Source: Chloroflexi bacterium UBA4730
Lineage (GTDB): Bacteria; Chloroflexota; Limnocylindria; P2-11E
NCBI GenBank assembly: GCA_002404155.1
Contig: DHJC01000030.1
Span: forward strand, 1 to 9,733
Direction: 5' to 3'
DNA length: 9,733 bases
Positions within the stretch are counted from its first letter, which is position 1. The number at the start of each line of letters is the position of its first letter. This document shows positions 1 to 4,886 of the stretch, piece by piece. Both the position numbers and the translations under genes were made by a program. Below the pieces are notes generated by a model. That model was given only the letters and a program-made list of their open reading frames with translations, did not search any database and had not been told where the DNA came from.

Positions 1-76
1 GTTCTCGACGGGCCCATCCGGGGCTCTCGCGCAATATTCACGGCCCTGCTCGCGTTCTCCGTTCCGCGCCGCAGCG

Positions 77-292
77 ATGGATCGGTCCGGAGGAGCGCGC
101 CGGCAGGAGGCCCAGGGCAAGCTTGCCGACCGGCAGTCGACGCTCGCGCGCGCCGGCATCGCGATGCGCTCCGAGACGCGCGCTGCGGTCGGCCTGCCGG
201 TGCGGCCGGAGGACCACGTCTTCATTCCGTCGCCCGGGGTGCAGGTGATCCAGCCGGACGGCAGCGTGACCCCGGTGACGCCGGCGCAGTAG
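77..292 (+). CDS. C-terminal coding fragment, unknown function
   Basis: This frame ends at a TAG at 290-292 and stays open to the left edge of the window, so the ATG at 77 may be only an internal methionine. There is no good ribosome binding site before it. The last 60 or so residues look like real protein, with a helical Gln/Ala/Arg-rich stretch (QGKLADRQSTLARAG) followed by GLPVRPEDHVFIPSPGV and a Pro/Thr-rich tail. The arrangement of a helix, a short GLP motif and an acidic turn recalls the tails of some phage portal proteins, but this is a weak impression and not a family assignment. The sequence before residue 10 is Arg-rich and looks poorly coding, so a frameshift near the window edge is possible. 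It converges on the membrane-protein pair whose last stop is at 340. Confidence 0.4.
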   Translation: MDRSGGARRQEAQGKLADRQSTLARAGIAMRSETRAAVGLPVRPEDHVFIPSPGVQVIQPDGSVTPVTPAQ

Positions 293-339
293 GCGGCGCT
301 CCATGCCGCGGCGGCCGCCGCGCCCTGACCGCGCCGGAG

Positions 340-777
340 TCACGCACGAGGTTGAGTTCGCGAGCCACGCAACAGATGGAGCAGCGTGCCGGCGGCCGCC
401 GCGATGAAGCCGACAACCTCCACGGCGAACACACCTCGGTAGTCGCGCGCGATGCAACCGATGCTCGGCGCTTCCCTGCAAAGCGGCAATGAAGCCAGGT
501 TGGCATCGACGAGGAGAGGAAATGAAAGTGCACCGACAATGAAGAGCGACCACACAGACAGATTCGATCGCGCACGCAGTCCTCCAAAGAGGCCGAGGGC
601 CGCGAGCAGCACGATTGCAACCTGTACGGCCGCGAACGTTCTGAGCGCGAACTCGGTGAGCAACAGGAAGCCGACCCCGAAGCCAGCCACGAAATACAGG
701 AGCGCGCGGCCAAGCCACGAGATCGGCCCAGGGCCCGCTCCGGCTACCACCGCGCGGGGCTCCTCAGTACGTATCAC
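340..777 (-). CDS. small four-helix membrane protein, unknown function
   Basis: A 145-residue protein with four hydrophobic segments at about residues 19-43, 49-67, 73-92 and 113-137. The loop between helices three and four carries two cysteines (LPLCREAPSIGC) that could form a disulfide outside the membrane. The C-terminus is short and basic. No catalytic motif is visible and I do not recognise the family. Translation starts with GTG at 777-775, and this codon overlaps the TGA stop of the upstream gene as GTGA, so the two genes are very likely translated from one messenger with coupling. The hydrophobicity pattern is clear on this strand, while the other frames here are Arg/Ser-rich shadows. 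Confidence is high that it is coding and low on any role. Confidence 0.7.
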   Translation of the reverse strand: MIRTEEPRAVVAGAGPGPISWLGRALLYFVAGFGVGFLLLTEFALRTFAAVQVAIVLLAALGLFGGLRARSNLSVWSLFIVGALSFPLLVDANLASLPLCREAPSIGCIARDYRGVFAVEVVGFIAAAAGTLLHLLRGSRTQPRA

Positions 778-1196
778 AGTCGAGCGAACTTACCCGTCGT
801 GCCGGTTGGACGGGACACCATTCTCAGCGACACGACGCTTACGGCCGTTGCCAGCAGATAGATGATTCCAGTCGTAAACCACGGCCAGGCCACCAGGCCG
901 CCGATCGTTCCCAGCACGAGGAGCCACGGCCCGAGCTTCCGGCCACGCCAGATCAAGAGCCCTGCCGCAGCGCCAACCAGCGCGAAGGCCGCGCCCATGC
1001 CGAAAAAGGCGGGCGTCGGAAATCCCGCGCTGAGGTTGTTCTGATAGGTGGTGACTGGCAGGTAGAGGTTCACCAACGCACCGAGCATCGAAAAGGCGGG
1101 CGGCGTCGGAAATCCCGTGCTCAGATACGCGGCGACTGGCACGTAGAGGCTCACCAGCGCGCCGAGCATCGAGAGGGCCGCTGCTGCAACCCGCAT
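774..1196 (-). CDS. membrane protein with an internal tandem duplication
   Basis: A 140-residue hydrophobic protein with about four to five membrane segments (roughly 4-24, 36-52, 66-84, 89-106 and 108-126). The frame is open upstream to 1316, but the ATG at 1196 is the clear start. It is preceded on this strand by GGGAGGTG with suitable spacing, and the residues before it (Arg/Pro-rich) do not look like protein. Residues 9-35 and 36-65 are two copies of one unit: SMLGALVSLYVPVAAY followed by GFPTPPAF, then SMLGALVNLYLPVTTY followed by GFPTPAFF. The duplication is also plain in the DNA. A third, eroded start of the unit may follow (FGMGAAFALVG). The gene overlaps the next one by four bases (GTGA). 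No family or function is recognised; the linked four-helix protein suggests both act together at the membrane. Confidence 0.75.
   Translation of the reverse strand: MRVAAAALSMLGALVSLYVPVAAYLSTGFPTPPAFSMLGALVNLYLPVTTYQNNLSAGFPTPAFFGMGAAFALVGAAAGLLIWRGRKLGPWLLVLGTIGGLVAWPWFTTGIIYLLATAVSVVSLRMVSRPTGTTGKFARL
1002..1172 (-). repeat. tandem duplication of about 81-90 bp inside a gene
   Basis: Copy one spans 1172-1092 (27 codons) and copy two 1091-1002 (30 codons), read on the minus strand. Both begin with codons for SMLGALV and end with codons for GFPTP and AF. Copy two has three extra codons (QNN region). Nucleotide identity is high in blocks such as GTCGGAAATCCCG on the + strand, seen at 1014 and 1105. 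Because the length difference is a multiple of three the frame is kept. The duplication adds one hydrophobic hairpin unit to the protein. Confidence 0.85.
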
Positions 1197-1316
1197 GGTG
1201 GCACCTCCCGGCTCCAGCCAGCGTACGCCGCCCGATGTAAAGAAACGCACTACGCGCGAAGCCGCGACGACGCGATCCGGGGACGCGGGCCCATTCATCG
1301 TGCTCGCGCTCGGCAA

Positions 1317-1641
1317 CCCCCGCGACTGACCGCTGCGACCCTGCTCGCGGAACGGGGACCGTGCGCTCGTGCCAGTCGGGATCCCGGGCGCGCTGACGAC
1401 CGTCCGGGCGTCGGCACGACGAGCGCCCGGGATCCGCGCTCAGTAGGATGCCGCTGCCGATCGAAGCCGGACCTTAGCGGCGCCTCGAGGATCGCTGGGA
1501 CGGATAGGTCGCGTCGTCGGTAGTTCAAAATGGTCATTCCTTTAGGACGCAGAGACGTCGCTGTGGATTGACCGCGCGTAGACGGGCGACGTCGACTCAG
1601 ACGAGCTCGCGATCCCACGCTAGCGATCTGACACAACGTCT
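1317..1641. other. gene-free stretch with an inverted repeat
   Basis: No convincing gene is seen here on either strand. The open frames are Arg/Ser-rich and lack ribosome binding sites matched to a sensible protein. The stretch contains the inverted repeat described at 1379-1435. A minus-strand ATG at 1543 preceded by AAAGGA was considered, but the protein that follows looks non-natural. The right part should contain the promoter for the gene at 1642, but no clear -35/-10 pair was found. Confidence 0.5.
1379..1435. repeat. 13-bp perfect inverted repeat, 31-bp spacer
   Basis: GGATCCCGGGCGC at 1379-1391 is matched by its exact reverse complement GCGCCCGGGATCC at 1423-1435. A second, interleaved 7-bp pair (TCGTGCC at 1367-1373 with GGCACGA at 1413-1419) is also present. 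There is no T-tract, so a simple intrinsic terminator is unlikely. It could be a structured RNA end, a protein site or the end of a decayed small element. Confidence 0.5.
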
Positions 1642-1899
1642 TTGCCAGTGGCGATCGCACCCGAGCTCATCACGGCCTTCGGCGTCGTGGCAGTCGGCGC
1701 GATGATGGTGTTCTACGCCCTTGAAGCTCGCGGACGCGGGTTCATCCTGGCCTTCGCCGGCGCGTGTGTCCTGTCATCGGTGTACGGGTTCCTGGCTGGA
1801 GCGTGGCCTTTCGGCGTCGTGGAGTTCGTGTGGGCGGGCGCCAAGACCGGTCGATTCATTGCTGTGAGGCGGCCCCGTCCCGCTCCCCAAAAGCGTTAG
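1642..1899 (+). CDS. small membrane protein with AWPFGVVE motif
   Basis: An 85-residue protein with two membrane segments, at about residues 8-28 and 34-53, joined by a short loop with ALEARGRG. It ends in a helix containing GAWPFGVVEFVWAG and a basic tail. The pattern of a YALE motif, a second helix ending in YGFLAGAWPFGVVE, and a short Arg-rich end is one I associate with small uncharacterised membrane proteins common in high-GC bacteria; the role is unknown. A stop at 1621-1623 limits the frame, so the start is TTG at 1642 or GTG at 1648. Neither has a good Shine-Dalgarno sequence. The stop (1897-1899) overlaps the end of an opposing coding remnant. Confidence 0.65.
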   Translation: MPVAIAPELITAFGVVAVGAMMVFYALEARGRGFILAFAGACVLSSVYGFLAGAWPFGVVEFVWAGAKTGRFIAVRRPRPAPQKR

Positions 1900-2186
1900 G
1901 CGACCTGCATGAGCCCGAGGGTGGCTACTTCGACCCAACTTTCCTCGGCCATTCTCAGCGTGAGCAGTCGAGTAGAGGGGGTTTCGAGTCCCGTCTTCCG
2001 CTCCGTAGGCGTGACCTTGACGTTGCGATATTCGTTGTAGGTCTTTGCGATTTCCTTTGCAGATCTTGCGATTTGATTTGCAGGCTTGGCGGGTGGGCGA
2101 TTTGCGAACGTCTCGAGGTGCTGGCCATTCTGCGGACATCGCCTACCGTGCGAGTCCCTGATATTTCTCGCCTGATTCCGTGACCC
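1896..2186 (-). pseudogene. probable 3' coding remnant, unknown protein
   Basis: A minus-strand frame of 96 codons without a start codon at its head. It runs from a TGA just upstream of 2186 to a TAA at 1898-1896. Its second half reads like protein: an Ala/Lys/Ile helix (IARSAKEIAKTYNEYRN), then VKVTPTERKTGLETPSTRLL and a tail LRMAEESWVEVATLGLM. Five repeats of TTTGC/CTTGC on the + strand (2044, 2056, 2065, 2077, 2101) all fall in the same codon phase and supply the Ala codons of the helix, which favours real coding origin. I do not recognise the family. The absence of a start suggests the 3' end of a gene whose front was lost. The tRNA-Gly-like sequence lies inside it, so an alternative is that the frame is a chance opening across an attachment site. 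Confidence 0.25.
1976..2004 (+). other. tRNA-Gly-like 3' end (possible attachment-site scar)
   Basis: The 22 bases at 1983-2004 (starting TTCGAGTCCCG and ending CTTCCGCTCC) match the T-loop, T-stem 3' strand, acceptor 3' strand and discriminator region typical of bacterial tRNA-Gly. No D-arm or anticodon arm precedes them, and an extra T breaks the 5' side of the T-stem, so this is not a functional tRNA. Isolated tRNA 3' ends are the usual scar left at the far end of an element that integrated into a tRNA gene. The match was judged from memory of tRNA-Gly sequences. Confidence 0.4.
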
Positions 2187-2221
2187 TCCTCAAGCGGCGA
2201 TTGCGAGTCTTAGGAGCCGCG

Positions 2222-2257
2222 AAATAAATTAGTCGAAGGTTTTGATCTTCGCGCTCC
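2222..2257 (-). terminator. possible terminator of the 3005 tetR gene
   Basis: Downstream of the tetR stop, the minus strand reads CGAAG, an 8-base loop, CTTCG (2251-2247 and 2238-2234), then a T-rich run ACTAATTTATTT. A wider stem, GGAGCGCGAA with GGAGCCGCGAA on the opposite strand (2257-2248 and 2213-2223), can form instead with one bulge. The short stem plus T-rich tail resembles a weak intrinsic terminator. Confidence 0.3.
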
Positions 2258-2279
2258 TTCCCCGGAACCGATCTGGCGG

Positions 2280-3005
2280 TCACCTACGACGTGGCGATGC
2301 ACCATTCCGAGCTCGCAGCTTGACCCCCGATGTCCAGACATCTGAAGTTACAACACCCTTCGGGAACAGGATCCCGACCAAAATGCCCGAGCACCATCGC
2401 TCCCATTCCTCGGTCGACCATCCCCGGTCCACGACGAGGAGGCCATAGAGATCCTCGCTGACCAGCCCGTAGATCAGGTCGGCAGCAGTGTCGACCGTGA
2501 GTCCAGGAGCGAACCCCGGCTTGCGGCCAAGCGCTTCGGCGATCATTCGCTGGCCCTCATGGCGCTGACGCTTGTTCTCTGCCAGGAGCTCCCCGGGTTC
2601 ACCGGCCGCCGCCGCTTGAACCACGGCGTAAATCGCGTGAGTCCGGGCCAGGATCCGGGCGGTCTCGCCGGCGTAAAGCTGCACCGCCGCCGGTCCATCC
2701 TGAGTGGCGGCGAGTTCCCTGACCCACTCGCGCTCTAGAAGGGGAACGGGCTCGAAGTCGCCGACGATCGCCACATCGAGAACGGCTTTGAGGATAGCCA
2801 GCTTGCTGCCAAACCGGAGATAGAGGCTCTGAACCGCAACCCCTGCTTCCGTTGCGATGGATGCCATCGTGGTGACCAGGTAGCCGTCGCGGACGAAGAG
2901 CGTCGTCGCGGCCCTGACGATCCGCTGCCTGGTCGCCAGGCCACGCCCGTGTCGCTTGTCGCGCGGCCGTACTGGTTTCGCCCTGGGAGGTCTTTTAGTT
3001 GACAA
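2280..3005 (-). CDS. TetR/AcrR-family transcriptional regulator
   Basis: A 241-residue TetR-type repressor. The N-terminal DNA-binding domain spans about residues 24-72: TRQRIVRAATTLFVRDGYLV leads into the helix-turn-helix TTMASIATEAGVAVQSLYLRF and the GSKLAIL start of the linker helix. The rest is an alpha-helical ligand/dimer domain with no identifiable ligand; its end carries SEDLYGLLVVDRGWSTEEWE, a pattern also seen in the other TetR of this window. The length is slightly above average because of a basic 20-residue N-terminal arm. The start is TTG at 3005-3003: an in-frame TGA lies just upstream and AAGGTGAG precedes it at good spacing. It is divergent from the DUF5519/VOC gene. The promoter of that gene overlaps this start, so repression of the divergent gene and itself is likely. 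Confidence 0.87.
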   Translation of the reverse strand: MSTKRPPRAKPVRPRDKRHGRGLATRQRIVRAATTLFVRDGYLVTTMASIATEAGVAVQSLYLRFGSKLAILKAVLDVAIVGDFEPVPLLEREWVRELAATQDGPAAVQLYAGETARILARTHAIYAVVQAAAAGEPGELLAENKRQRHEGQRMIAEALGRKPGFAPGLTVDTAADLIYGLVSEDLYGLLVVDRGWSTEEWERWCSGILVGILFPKGVVTSDVWTSGVKLRARNGASPRRR

Positions 3006-3027
3006 ATCTCACCTTTGAATCTAGAAC
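2999..3027 (+). promoter_or_regulatory. promoter for the DUF5519/VOC transcript
   Basis: TTGACA at 2999-3004 is a perfect -35 hexamer. After exactly 17 bases comes TAGAAC at 3022-3027, four of six matches to the -10 consensus. Transcription would begin near 3034 and lead to the start at 3069. The -35 element overlaps the first codons of the divergent tetR gene. Confidence 0.5.
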
Positions 3028-3050
3028 GCCATTACATAATCATATTCTAG
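3021..3050. promoter_or_regulatory. candidate TetR operator, CTAGAA-N18-TTCTAG
   Basis: CTAGAA at 3021-3026 and TTCTAG at 3045-3050 form an inverted repeat in an AT-rich intergenic spacer. The left arm covers the -10 hexamer and the whole span covers the likely transcription start. A dimeric repressor bound here would block the + strand promoter. The 18-bp gap is long for a TetR site, so the true operator could be a shorter part. Confidence 0.35.
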
Positions 3051-3068
3051 CAAACAACGGAGGTGGCG

Positions 3069-4343
3069 ATGCCAAAGCTACCGATCAGAACGGGCTCGCG
3101 GCCGGTTACGACATCCGCGCTGCCCCATATGCAGGTCGACCAGCAGCCCACCGATGAGGGCATGCGCCGGCGTCTGGCCGAGCGAATATTCGCGCTCCCA
3201 GGGGTGAGTGAAAGCCCCAGCGGCATCTCGGTGCCCGGGGCGCGGGCCCTTCTCCTCGATCGGGCCGCGGCGGGCGGGCCCGACGAAGCGTTCTTCATTG
3301 GTGGCGAATTCGCGCATCTCCACCCCGATGACGACCAAAGCTTGCATGTGTGTCTGGCCCCGGACTTCGCCGCCGCGGCCTGCGTGGCAGGCTGGGCGGA
3401 GCCCCATCCCCTGGTGGTTACTGGTGAGCTGCCGCCAACCCACGTGATGGTCTACGCGCCCCGAAACGAGCATGAACTCGATGTCGTGGCCTCTCTGGTT
3501 GAGGCCTCCCACGATTTCGCCACCGGCCGCCGGGTCGAGCCCGCCACGGTGGTGCCCATAAGCAGCAAGGAGGACGCAAGCATGACTATCACCGGACTTC
3601 GTCATGTCGGCCTGACCGTAACCGACCTCGATCGCAGTGCCGCCTGGTACACGCGCGTGCTCGGCTTCAAGGAGCTTTTCAGAGAGGCCGAAGGGCAACG
3701 GACAGCCGCGATCATGGGGCGGCCGGGTACGGCTCTGCTCCTCGGCCTGGTCCACTTTGCCGACGGCGCCAACGACGCCTTTTCGCCGTTTCGAACCGGC
3801 CTCGATCACGTTTGCTTCGCCGTCGCCAGCCGCGAAGAGGTCAACAACTGGGCGGCCAAGCTCGACGAGCTTGGCATCGCGCATTCGGGAGTAGTCGAGA
3901 TGAAGACCAGCCCAATCGTCAACTTCAAGGACCCGGACGGAATCGCGTTGGCAATCGCAGTGCCTCGGGCTCTTCAAGCTGAGCTGGGGCTGTTGAATCG
4001 CGATGGTTGGTGGACGCCCGTAATAGAGGACAAGACGCAGCTACACCATGAGGAGATCAACGGGACCTCGCGGAGCGTCTTCGGCGGTTTCGGGCTCGGT
4101 GGCGAGCTCGTGCTGATGGCCCGGGATCGCGGCGCGGCGCCGCGGGCGTTGTGGGTCGGGACGAGACGAGTACGAGTTCTGGGCTACCGTCGCGCCCGCG
4201 CAGAAGGACGCGCTGCTTCTCGCGCTTATCGCCGAGCGCTTCGGTGGGCAGGGCGACGCAGCGGATCGGTTCCGCGACTGGCTGACCGCGCACGGCATTC
4301 CGCACGAATTCCACAACTGGATGTAGCCCGCAGGCCGAGCTGA
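3069..4343 (+). CDS. DUF5519 (luciferase-like) domain fused in frame to a VOC domain
   Basis: The ATG at 3069 has GGAGG at 3059-3063 with a 5-base gap; the GTG at 3063 overlaps that signal and is less likely. Residues about 32-152 are a DUF5519/luciferase-domain protein: ALPGVSESPSGISVPGARAL, then GGEFAHLHPDDDQSLHVCL, then AGWAEPHPLVVTGELPPTHV and a final helix HELDVVASLVEASHDF. Residues 172 to about 300 are a VOC domain, described separately. There is no stop between them, so one continuous polypeptide is possible. From about residue 365 onward (after base 4160) the frame is Arg-rich (RRVRVLGYRRARAEGRAASR) and is almost certainly the wrong frame after a frameshift, so the annotated stop at 4341-4343 is probably not original. 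DUF5519 has no firmly known reaction. The divergent TetR at 3005 likely controls this transcript. Confidence 0.7.
   Translation: MPKLPIRTGSRPVTTSALPHMQVDQQPTDEGMRRRLAERIFALPGVSESPSGISVPGARALLLDRAAAGGPDEAFFIGGEFAHLHPDDDQSLHVCLAPDFAAAACVAGWAEPHPLVVTGELPPTHVMVYAPRNEHELDVVASLVEASHDFATGRRVEPATVVPISSKEDASMTITGLRHVGLTVTDLDRSAAWYTRVLGFKELFREAEGQRTAAIMGRPGTALLLGLVHFADGANDAFSPFRTGLDHVCFAVASREEVNNWAAKLDELGIAHSGVVEMKTSPIVNFKDPDGIALAIAVPRALQAELGLLNRDGWWTPVIEDKTQLHHEEINGTSRSVFGGFGLGGELVLMARDRGAAPRALWVGTRRVRVLGYRRARAEGRAASRAYRRALRWAGRRSGSVPRLADRARHSARIPQLDVARRPS
3582..4343 (+). CDS. VOC/glyoxalase-family protein from an internal start
   Basis: This is the second part of the longer ORF, and it also looks like a gene of its own. 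AAGGAGG at 3567-3573 stands eight bases before the ATG at 3582, and MTITGLRHVGLTVTDLDRS is a typical N-terminus for a free-standing VOC protein. The domain has two beta-alpha-beta-beta-beta halves: HVGLTVTDLDRSAAWYTRVL in the first and DHVCFAVASREEVNNW in the second, ending FKDPDGIALAIAV. VOC proteins are small metal-dependent or metal-free enzymes and binding proteins (glyoxalases, dioxygenases, resistance proteins); the substrate cannot be read here. The usual final metal-ligand Glu in the DPDG-x-x-LE motif is Ala, so metal catalysis may be lost. The family normally ends soon after this point (about base 3980-4020); sequence beyond that belongs to another module. Confidence 0.65.
   Translation: MTITGLRHVGLTVTDLDRSAAWYTRVLGFKELFREAEGQRTAAIMGRPGTALLLGLVHFADGANDAFSPFRTGLDHVCFAVASREEVNNWAAKLDELGIAHSGVVEMKTSPIVNFKDPDGIALAIAVPRALQAELGLLNRDGWWTPVIEDKTQLHHEEINGTSRSVFGGFGLGGELVLMARDRGAAPRALWVGTRRVRVLGYRRARAEGRAASRAYRRALRWAGRRSGSVPRLADRARHSARIPQLDVARRPS
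4083..4326 (+). pseudogene. small conserved protein broken by a frameshift near 4160
   Basis: In the frame of the VOC ORF, bases 4098-4160 encode GGELVLMARDRGAAPRALWV. From 4165 the coding signal moves to the next frame and gives DEYEFWATVAPAQKDALLLA, then LIAERFGG, a helix ADRFRDWLTAHGIPHEF and a TAG at 4324-4326. Both parts have G or C at nearly every third position, and the second part has no start codon after the TGA at 4114 in its own frame. The simplest reading is one protein with a one-base gain (or two-base loss) at about 4158-4164. The family is unnamed to me. An original start is not visible; the module may have been a separate gene after the VOC gene. A sequencing error would give the same picture. 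Confidence 0.55.
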
Positions 4344-4360
4344 GCCTCCGCTTGCTCCGA

Positions 4361-4404
4361 CCGGCGATCTTCGCTCCTTACTAACCCGCCAGCCGGAGCC
4401 ACCC
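4361..4404. repeat. direct repeat, left copy
   Basis: This 44-bp sequence begins CCGGCGATCTTCGCTCCTTA and ends GCCAGCCGGAGCCACCC. It recurs in the same orientation at 9681-9733 with only two base changes and a 9-base insertion. It lies just after the stop of the frameshifted module. On the minus strand it holds AAGGAG, and a short shared frame ending GWLRLAG followed by a stop. Confidence 0.85.
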
Positions 4405-4886
4405 GCGTTCGTCCTGAACGAGCCGAGCTGTTACCACTTCCGCGTGCTTGACCCCCGCGTTTCCGCGACCCTCTCCGCGACCAGCGACGCAGTAACAATC
4501 GGCCGCTGTTATCACATTCGAGCGTGGCCGCGCGGTAGAGGTCGCAGCCGGCTGGCCGACCTCCGAATCGCGCAAACCCTTGCCGTGATTGCTCCGGAGG
4601 GGTGGCAGAGCGGTCGAATGCGGCGGTCTTGAAAGATCCTGCGACATGGGTTGCAACGCCTCTAGAACGGCGCTTTTCCCGATCCGTGGTGCCAACTGAA
4701 GTGCCGATCGAGCCGCTGCTATAGCGCGAAGTCATCCTCTCCGGCATGGGGGGCCCCGACCGCAGGCCCGCGCTATACGCTCAGGCGAAAAGGTCGCCTC
4801 CTTAGCGGCCACCGCCTCCCGAACGCGCCGTCTGAAGTCCCGCGCACGTACACTGCGCGCGACGCGCAACGGGGAGGTTGGCCTAA
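4405..4886. other. stretch without an intact gene; holds a tRNA-Ser fragment
   Basis: No intact protein gene is supported. The minus-strand open frames here are Arg/Ser-rich and cross the tRNA fragment. The stretch holds the 5' half of tRNA-Ser at 4596-4634 and the upstream region of the DUF1326 gene. A TACACT at 4849-4854 could be a -10 hexamer for that gene, but no -35 partner was found at the right distance. Confidence 0.5.
4596..4634 (+). pseudogene. 5' half of tRNA-Ser(UGA), truncated
   Basis: These 39 bases (GGAGGGGTGGCAGAGCGG to CTTGAAA) align without gaps to the first 39 bases of bacterial tRNA-Ser(UGA): 7-base acceptor strand, class II D-arm, 5' anticodon stem GCGGT and the loop CTTGAAA with anticodon TGA at 4630-4632. 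The bases that follow (GATCC) cannot pair with GCGGT. No variable arm, no GGTTCGA T-arm and no CCCCTCC acceptor strand are found in the next few hundred bases. The gene stops abruptly right after the anticodon loop, the favoured crossover position of several tRNA-targeting integrases. A split or intron-bearing gene is a less likely alternative. Confidence 0.7.

Noticed and set aside
38..718. 226-codon Arg-rich minus-strand frame
   Set aside because: Composition is that of a wrong frame; it overlaps the four-helix membrane protein whose hydrophobic pattern is far more natural.
1295..1660. 121-codon minus-strand frame, with an inner ATG after AAAGGA at 1543
   Set aside because: The product is basic and low in hydrophobic residues with no recognisable motif; the ribosome-site match is too close to the ATG and probably chance.
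3078..3977. 299-codon minus-strand open frame opposite the DUF5519/VOC gene
   Set aside because: It is the antisense of a gene with clear domain motifs. Long antisense frames are expected at this GC content, and it matches no family.
4361..4404. A gene start on the minus strand after AAGGAG in the repeat
   Set aside because: The codon at the right distance is ATC in both copies, and the frame closes quickly in the right copy.
4596..4680. A complete tRNA-Ser
   Set aside because: The 3' anticodon stem, variable arm, T-arm and acceptor strand are missing; GTTGCAAC near 4650 is not a T-loop.
4226..4747. minus-strand frames across the tRNA-Ser fragment
   Set aside because: They read through the antisense of a tRNA and of the frameshifted module; composition is Arg/Ser/Gly-rich.
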